From: an uncultured Variovorax sp.
GTDB taxonomy: Bacteria > Pseudomonadota > Gammaproteobacteria > Burkholderiales > Burkholderiaceae_C
Direction: 5' to 3'
Assembly (NCBI GenBank): GCA_903872875.1
Contig: CAIQMJ010001054.1
Location: 1 to 10,235 of the forward strand
Length of the DNA: 10,235 nucleotides
In this document: in pieces, positions 6,496 through 10,235 of the stretch
Layout of the letters: every line of letters begins with the position of its first letter
Numbering within the stretch: position 1 is the first letter of the stretch
Made by a program: the position numbers and the translations under genes
Notes under the pieces: model-generated
The model's database searches: none
The model's input: the letters and a program-made list of their open reading frames with translations, nothing else
Told to the model about the DNA's origin: nothing

Positions 6496-7233
6496 TCAGA
6501 GCCCATTGCCCACGAAGCGCGCGAGCTCCGGCGTTTGCGGCGCGGCCAGAATGTCCGCACCGCCCATCTCATGCACCCGCCCGGCATGCATGAAGACGAT
6601 CTTGTTCGCCACCTTTGCGGCGAATGCCATTTCATGGGTGACGAGGATCATGGTCATGCCGCCCCTGGCGAGCGATTCCATGACTTGGAGCACCTCGCCG
6701 GTGAGCTGCGGGTCGAGCGCCGAGGTCACCTCGTCGAACAGCATCAGCTGCGGCTCCATCGCGAGCGATCGCGCGATCGCCACCCGCTGCTGCTGTCCGC
6801 CGGAGAGCTGCTCTGGGTAGGCCTGCAGCTTGTCGTGCATGCCGACCTGGCGCAGCACCCGGTCGGTGATTTCGCCGGCCTGCGCGGCCGACTTGCCGCG
6901 GACCTTGCGCAGCGCGAGCGACACGTTCTGCGCCACCGTCAGGTGTGGGAAGAGGTTGTAGCTCTGGAACACGATGCCGACCTCGCGGCGCAGGCGCCGC
7001 AGGTCGAGTGAGGCGCTGCCCAGCGACTGGCCGCACACTGTGATGCTGCCGCCGTCGATGGTCTCGAGTCGGTCGATGCAGCGCAGCGCGGTGCTTTTGC
7101 CCGAGCCGCTGCGGCCGATGATCGCCACGACCTGCCCGCGGTGCACGTCGAAGGAGACGCCGTCGAGCACTTTCGCCGTGCCGAAGCTCTTGTGGACCTG
7201 ATCCAGCTGGACCAGGGGAGTGTTGTCATTCAT
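6496..7233 (-). CDS. ABC transporter ATP-binding protein, polar amino acid type
   Basis: This is a complete ATPase subunit of 245 residues with every expected motif: Walker A GRSGSGKST (40-48), Q-loop Q90 in FQSYNLFPH, signature LSGGQQQR (143-150), Walker B LMLFDE (163-168), D-loop SALD (171-174) and switch histidine H200. Sequence and length match the GlnQ/HisP class that works with paired membrane subunits and a family 3 binding protein at the inner membrane. The ATG at 7233 lies 4 nt after the preceding permease stop, with a GGAA about 11 nt upstream; a TTG at 7248 would extend it by five residues into that gene. The substrate is set by the binding protein, not by this subunit. Confidence 0.95.
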   Translation of the reverse strand: MNDNTPLVQLDQVHKSFGTAKVLDGVSFDVHRGQVVAIIGRSGSGKSTALRCIDRLETIDGGSITVCGQSLGSASLDLRRLRREVGIVFQSYNLFPHLTVAQNVSLALRKVRGKSAAQAGEITDRVLRQVGMHDKLQAYPEQLSGGQQQRVAIARSLAMEPQLMLFDEVTSALDPQLTGEVLQVMESLARGGMTMILVTHEMAFAAKVANKIVFMHAGRVHEMGGADILAAPQTPELARFVGNGL

Positions 7234-7237
7234 GTCG

Positions 7238-7906
7238 TCAGGTTCCAAGAGGCACGCGGCGGCCGACGCGCAGCCGCGTTTCGAGCGCGTGTGCCCACAG
7301 CGAGAGGGGATAGCACAGCGCGAAGTACAGGAGCGCCATGATCGAGAACACCACGAAGGGCTCGAACAAGGCGTTGTTGATCACCTGGCCGGCACGTGCC
7401 AGCTCGATGAAGCCCACCACCGAGGCCAGCGAGGTGTTCTTCACGATCTGGACCAGGAAGCCGACCGTCGGCGGCGTGGCGATGCGCAACGCCTGCGGCA
7501 CGATGATCAGGAACAGGCGCTGCGCGGGGCTGAACGACAGGCACTCGGCCGCCTCCCATTGCGTGCGCGGCACCGACTGCAGCGCGCCGCGCCAGATCTC
7601 GCCGAGGTAGGCGCTGGTGTAGATCGTCATCGCGAGGCCCGCGGCAGCGAGCGGCGGCACGTCGAAGCCCATGATGCCGAGCCCGAAATAAGCCAGGAAC
7701 ATCAGGATCAGCAGCGGCGTGCCCTGGATCAGCTGCACGTAAATCCCCACCAGCCCGCGGCACAGCCGGCTCGGCGCGATGCGCCCCAAGGCGACTAGGA
7801 AGCCGAGCAGCCCGCCGCCGACGGAGCCGACGGCCGACAGTCCGAGCGTCCAGGCCGCGCCGTGTAGCAGGAACAGTAGGTGGTTGGCGTTGAATTCGTT
7901 GTTCAT
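7238..7906 (-). CDS. ABC transporter permease, HisM/GlnP type (second subunit)
   Basis: The protein of 222 residues is an inner-membrane subunit of a polar-amino-acid-type importer. Hydrophobic segments lie at about 18-41, 64-81, 86-105, 146-170 and 184-205. The family motifs are present: YVQLIQGTPLLILMF (56-70), the ATPase-contacting EAA loop EAAECLSFSPAQRLFLIIVPQALR (starting at 118, with the conserved glycine of the loop replaced by S124), and QIVKNTSLASVVGF (153-166). It starts 9 nt after the stop of the other permease and ends 4 nt before the ATPase start, so the three are almost certainly co-translated. It is similar in layout to, but clearly different in sequence from, the other permease, which suggests a heterodimeric channel. 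Confidence 0.93.
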   Translation of the reverse strand: MNNEFNANHLLFLLHGAAWTLGLSAVGSVGGGLLGFLVALGRIAPSRLCRGLVGIYVQLIQGTPLLILMFLAYFGLGIMGFDVPPLAAAGLAMTIYTSAYLGEIWRGALQSVPRTQWEAAECLSFSPAQRLFLIIVPQALRIATPPTVGFLVQIVKNTSLASVVGFIELARAGQVINNALFEPFVVFSIMALLYFALCYPLSLWAHALETRLRVGRRVPLGT

Positions 7907-7915
7907 AGGATCGGC

Positions 7916-8599
7916 TCAGATCGCGGTGCCGAGCCTGCGCCGGCGCGGGAAGATGAGAAGGCCCAGGAGCCAGAAGCCGGCGCGCATCGCGAGCGACAGC
8001 AGCAGGTAGCAGCAGGCGACTACGAGGTAGGTCTCGAAGGCGCGGAAGGTCATCGACTGCACCCGGTTCGCCACGGCGGTGAGCTCCTCGGCCGAGATCT
8101 GCGACATGATCGAGGTGGCCAGCATGAGCAGGATGAACTGGCTGGTGAGCGCGGGGTAGACGCGCTCCATCGCGGGCTGGAGCACCACATGCCAGTAGAT
8201 CTGGAGGCGCGAGAGGCCGAGGCATTCCGCCGCCTCGATCTGGCCGGGATGCACCGACTCGAAGCCGGCCCGCATGATCTCCGTGGTGTAGGAGCCGACG
8301 TTGATCACCAGCACCACGAGCGCGGCCACCGTGGCGTGCATCGTCAGCCCGATGCTCGCGAAGCCGAAGTAGAACAGGAAGACCTGCACCAGCAGCGGCG
8401 TGTTTCGGATGACTTCCACGTAGGCGCCGCAGGCCCGGCGCAGCCAGGCCGTGCGGCTGCGCCGCCCGATCGCGCACAGCGTGCCGAGCACGAAGCCCAG
8501 CAGCGTGGCCGCGAACGACAGCTGGATCGTGAGCCAGGCGCCGTGCAGGAAGTCCGGCCAGAAGGCCGCGACGCTGCTGAAGTCGAACTTGTAGTTCAT
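7916..8599 (-). CDS. ABC transporter permease, HisQ/GlnP type (first subunit)
   Basis: This inner-membrane subunit has 227 residues. Hydrophobic segments lie at about 21-44, 68-86, 88-106, 153-170 and 191-217, and the tail is strongly basic (PRRRRLG). Family motifs include YVEVIRNTPLLVQVFLFYFG (60-79), the EAA loop beginning EAAECLGLS at 122 and LMLATSIMSQISAEEL (158-173), which corresponds to the LxxSTSVxxxIxxxEL pattern of this class. It begins 6 nt after the cyclase-family gene stop and precedes the second permease by 9 nt. It should pair with that subunit and the ATPase to import the ligand delivered by the binding protein. Confidence 0.93.
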   Translation of the reverse strand: MNYKFDFSSVAAFWPDFLHGAWLTIQLSFAATLLGFVLGTLCAIGRRSRTAWLRRACGAYVEVIRNTPLLVQVFLFYFGFASIGLTMHATVAALVVLVINVGSYTTEIMRAGFESVHPGQIEAAECLGLSRLQIYWHVVLQPAMERVYPALTSQFILLMLATSIMSQISAEELTAVANRVQSMTFRAFETYLVVACCYLLLSLAMRAGFWLLGLLIFPRRRRLGTAI

Positions 8600-8605
8600 G
8601 GCGCG

Positions 8606-9676
8606 TCAGACCGTGGCCACCGGCGTGGCCGGCGAGCCGACGGCGCCCGGCAGCCGCAGCGGCGGTGCGGTCAGTAGGAAGCGGCTGCGGCCGCGCGCGC
8701 GCAGCCATTCGGCCAGCGGCGTCAGGTGCCACAGTTCACCCAGGTGCACGCCGAGCTTGAACAGGCAGTGCTCGTGCAGCGGCAGCGCGGCGCAGCATCC
8801 GTCGAGGGGCCGCGCCGGCTGGGCTTCGACCGCGTAGTTGTCTGCGATCAGGGCCGCCAGGCCCGAGTCGGTGATCCATTGCAGCAGCCGCTCGTCGCGC
8901 CCGTCCAGCACCGCGCAACTGCGGTCCAGCACCTCGGCGTTGGGCTGCCGGTCCATCTCGAGCAGGCGCTGAGCGTAGCCGGTGTGCAGGCACACCATGT
9001 CGCCGGGCTCCACTTCGACGCGGTCGGCCTCGAGGATGCGCATCAGCGTGTCATACCCGACGCTCGTCCGCTCGTCGCCCAGGTGCGCGCGCAGATCGAT
9101 CATCACCGCGCGGCCCTGCACGCAGCGCTCGGCCATGTTCTCGATGCCCAGCGCCCTGGCGTGCGACGTGGAGCGCGTCACGCCCGCGGTCGGCGGACCG
9201 GCATCCGCGGGGTCATCCGGGCCGATCATGTCGATGTGCGCCCGGTAGCCGTTGTAGAACACCGGCTCCGGCACGCCGTCGCCGTCCGCGTCGAACATCT
9301 GGCCCACGTGCGCCAGCGAATCCCACTGCGTGGAGTACTGCAGGTAGAGGACGGCCAGGTCGTCGCACAGCACGTCGGTCAGATTCAGCAACTCGGTGAA
9401 CATCCTGTAGTTCATGTTCGGCCGCCCGTTGCGCAGCGTGGGCCGCAGGATCGGCGGGCGGCGCTTCTCGTTGAGCACGTTGCCGCCGGGAAAGTCGAGC
9501 GGCAGGCTCAGGCAGAAGGTGCGCCCTTCGCGTACCTCGGCCAGACCCTGGAGCACCTTGTCTGGTGTCAGCAGGTTCATCCGGCCGGCCTGGTCGTCAG
9601 GCCCGAAGTCGCCCCAGTTGGAGCCCGGCGGTCGCTGTCGCCAGCGCATCGGGGCCGGCGTGGTGTGTTCGGTCAT
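8606..9676 (-). CDS. Cyclase-family (kynurenine formamidase-fold) metal hydrolase
   Basis: The 356-residue protein resembles the long branch of the cyclase family (Pfam PF04199), which includes arylformamidases and isatin hydrolase and cleaves amide, lactone or lactam bonds with a divalent metal. Recognisable parts are SNWGDFGPDDQAGRMNLL (19-36), STQWDSLAH (115-123), FYNGYRA (140-146), GDMVCLHTGY (225-234), ADNYAVEA (278-285), LHEHCLFKLGVHLGELW (300-316) and the C-terminal FLLTAPPLRLPGAVGSPATP (333-352). The usual metal motif HxGTHxD reads QYSTQWD here, so two histidine ligands are replaced by Gln (Q113, Q117), as I recall for part of this branch. ATG at 9676 has no Shine-Dalgarno sequence, so it may be leaderless or weakly translated. 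As first gene of the run it may act on the imported substrate, for instance opening a lactone; that is inference. Confidence 0.85.
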   Translation of the reverse strand: MTEHTTPAPMRWRQRPPGSNWGDFGPDDQAGRMNLLTPDKVLQGLAEVREGRTFCLSLPLDFPGGNVLNEKRRPPILRPTLRNGRPNMNYRMFTELLNLTDVLCDDLAVLYLQYSTQWDSLAHVGQMFDADGDGVPEPVFYNGYRAHIDMIGPDDPADAGPPTAGVTRSTSHARALGIENMAERCVQGRAVMIDLRAHLGDERTSVGYDTLMRILEADRVEVEPGDMVCLHTGYAQRLLEMDRQPNAEVLDRSCAVLDGRDERLLQWITDSGLAALIADNYAVEAQPARPLDGCCAALPLHEHCLFKLGVHLGELWHLTPLAEWLRARGRSRFLLTAPPLRLPGAVGSPATPVATV

Positions 9677-9691
9677 GAAATGGAAGATTGA

Positions 9692-9706
9692 CTAAATTTT
9701 GAGACA
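9692..9706 (+). repeat. CTAAWTTTTGARACA repeat, copy 1 (operon side)
   Basis: CTAAATTTTGAGACA matches the copy at 9845-9859 in 13 of 15 positions. It begins 16 nt upstream of the operon's first start codon, where a bound protein would block transcription or translation initiation. A looser copy (CTAATTATTGGGTTT) begins 19 nt further on, at 9711. Confidence 0.5.
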
Positions 9707-9710
9707 GTAT

Positions 9711-9725
9711 CTAATTATTGGGTTT
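9711..9725 (+). repeat. CTAAWTTTTGARACA repeat, degenerate copy 2
   Basis: CTAATTATTGGGTTT agrees with copy 3 in the first part (TCTAATTATTG against TCTAATTTTTG, 10 of 11 counting the preceding T) and diverges after. It is offset 19 nt from copy 1, close to two helical turns, and overlaps the palindrome at 9721-9730. Confidence 0.3.
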
Positions 9726-9730
9726 AAACC
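9721..9730. repeat. Perfect 10-bp palindrome GGTTTAAACC
   Basis: GGTTTAAACC is a perfect palindrome 45 nt upstream of the operon's first start codon and 11 nt from the larger palindrome. It may be part of a promoter or an operator; chance is also possible for a site this short. Confidence 0.4.
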
Positions 9731-9741
9731 TTTCGGGTTCA

Positions 9742-9760
9742 CATAGGGGTATCCCCTATG
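9742..9760. promoter_or_regulatory. Palindromic operator candidate CATAGGGG-TAT-CCCCTATG
   Basis: Two perfect 8-bp inverted arms are separated by TAT. The site lies between the divergent genes, 65 nt from the operon start and 112 nt from the regulator start. Arms this long and perfect in an intergenic control region are what a dimeric regulator would bind, and the neighbouring XRE-type protein is the natural candidate. The GC arms flanked by TA could also form a DNA or RNA hairpin, but no T-run follows. Confidence 0.6.
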
Positions 9761-9844
9761 GAGAAGATCGGAAGATGGACCTGTCACCGGGCGCTGTGTG
9801 AGGGCGGCGCGGTTTCGCCGACTCGTTCGATAATGAGCGGCCGT

Positions 9845-9859
9845 CTAATTTTTGAAACA
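9845..9859 (+). repeat. CTAAWTTTTGARACA repeat, copy 3 (regulator side)
   Basis: CTAATTTTTGAAACA lies 13 nt upstream of the regulator's start codon and just before its ribosome binding site. A matching element sits at the same kind of distance from the operon start (9692-9706). One protein acting on both copies could repress the operon and its own gene. Confidence 0.5.
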
Positions 9860-9872
9860 ACAAGGGGAACGC

Positions 9873-10235
9873 ATGGCCTTTGACTTGGCCGACATCGGCG
9901 CAAGGGTGCGCGCCTACCGCCTCGGCGCCGGCTACAACGCGGACGAGCTCGCGTCCCGGCTCGGCGTGTCGCGCGCGGCGCTCTACCGGATCGAGCAGGG
10001 GGAGATCGTCAAGATCGACGTGATCCAGAACATCGCCTCGATCCTCGGCACCAGCCTGGCCTCGCTGCTCGGCGCCGGGGCCGAGTACCACTCGAACGCC
10101 GCGAGCTACCAGGCGCGCATGCAGCAGCTCGAGAAGAACGCGAGCCACATCGTGGCGCTGTTCAGTCCGCTGTCGTACCTGCTGACCACGCAGGAGTACG
10201 ACGAGTACCTCGCGCTGATGATCGAGGAGGCGCAG
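9873..10235 (+). CDS. XRE-type helix-turn-helix transcriptional regulator (5' part)
   Basis: The first 121 codons are present and the gene runs off the right edge. The ATG is preceded by AAGGGG with 5 nt spacing. Residues about 8-65 form an XRE/Cro-CI DNA-binding domain: IGARVRAYRLGAGYNADELA, then the recognition part RLGVSRAALYRIEQGEIVKI (29-48) and VIQNIASILGTSLASLLG (50-67). After it comes a helical, acidic segment (AEYHSNAASYQARMQQLEKN and SYLLTTQEYDEYLALM) that I do not assign to a named domain; no cupin motif has appeared by the edge. It is transcribed divergently from the nine-gene run and shares its control region, so it probably regulates the operon, perhaps sensing the imported acid or a pathway intermediate. 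Whether it activates or represses is not visible. Confidence 0.85.
   Translation, partial: MAFDLADIGARVRAYRLGAGYNADELASRLGVSRAALYRIEQGEIVKIDVIQNIASILGTSLASLLGAGAEYHSNAASYQARMQQLEKNASHIVALFSPLSYLLTTQEYDEYLALMIEEAQ

Larger units (their letters stand above)
9677..9872. promoter_or_regulatory. Divergent control region between operon and regulator gene
   Basis: This 196-nt stretch separates the start codons of the minus-strand operon and the plus-strand regulator; its left half is far richer in A+T than its surroundings. It holds two palindromes and repeated CTAA(A/T)TTTTGA elements, listed separately. A GATAAT at 9829-9834 could be a -10 box for the regulator, but I see no good -35 hexamer at 16-18 nt, and no clear sigma70 pair for the operon. 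Confidence 0.6.

Noticed and set aside
9756..10148. A 130-codon minus-strand frame over the regulator gene
   Set aside because: It is the antisense shadow of a helix-turn-helix gene with a good ribosome binding site and continuous family-like sequence.

Overview
The window is GC-rich and almost every real gene has the codon bias, short spacing and protein families typical of a betaproteobacterium of the order Burkholderiales (Variovorax, Bordetella/Achromobacter or Cupriavidus type). That placement rests on protein resemblance recalled from memory, not on a search.

Left end (1-967): wreckage of mobile DNA. Positions 1-120 on the minus strand encode a piece of what looks like a large serine recombinase. 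It abuts a plus-strand remnant of the N-terminus of the conjugative coupling protein TraG/VirD4 (about 129-561), which has lost its start, carries a frameshift and stops before its ATPase domain. From about 562 to 967 I see no gene, only small inverted repeats.

Main body (968-9676): one long minus-strand run of nine genes with gaps of 4-73 nt and one 4-nt overlap, which I read as an operon. In transcription order: a cyclase/kynurenine-formamidase-fold hydrolase; two permeases, an ATPase and a periplasmic binding protein of a polar-amino-acid-type ABC importer; a NIPSNAP-family protein; a UxaA/GarD-type sugar-acid dehydratase; a fumarylacetoacetate-hydrolase-fold protein of the XylX (2-keto-3-deoxypentonate dehydratase) type; and an aldehyde dehydrogenase resembling 2-oxoglutarate semialdehyde dehydrogenase. 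Taken together, the last three enzymes suggest a non-phosphorylative (Weimberg-like) route in which a UxaA-type enzyme replaces the usual IlvD/EDD dehydratase: sugar acid -> 2-keto-3-deoxy acid -> 2-oxoglutarate semialdehyde -> 2-oxoglutarate. The importer would bring in the acid and the cyclase-family hydrolase may open a lactone or cleave an amide first. The actual substrate is not known from sequence.

Right end (9677-10235): an AT-richer divergent control region with a striking 8-bp-arm palindrome (9742-9760), a second palindrome (9721-9730) and repeated CTAA(A/T)TTTTGA-type elements, followed by the plus-strand 5' part of an XRE-type helix-turn-helix regulator that runs off the window. 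It is the obvious candidate regulator of the operon. A further noteworthy element is a 37-nt homopurine run with near mirror symmetry between the ATPase and binding-protein genes.
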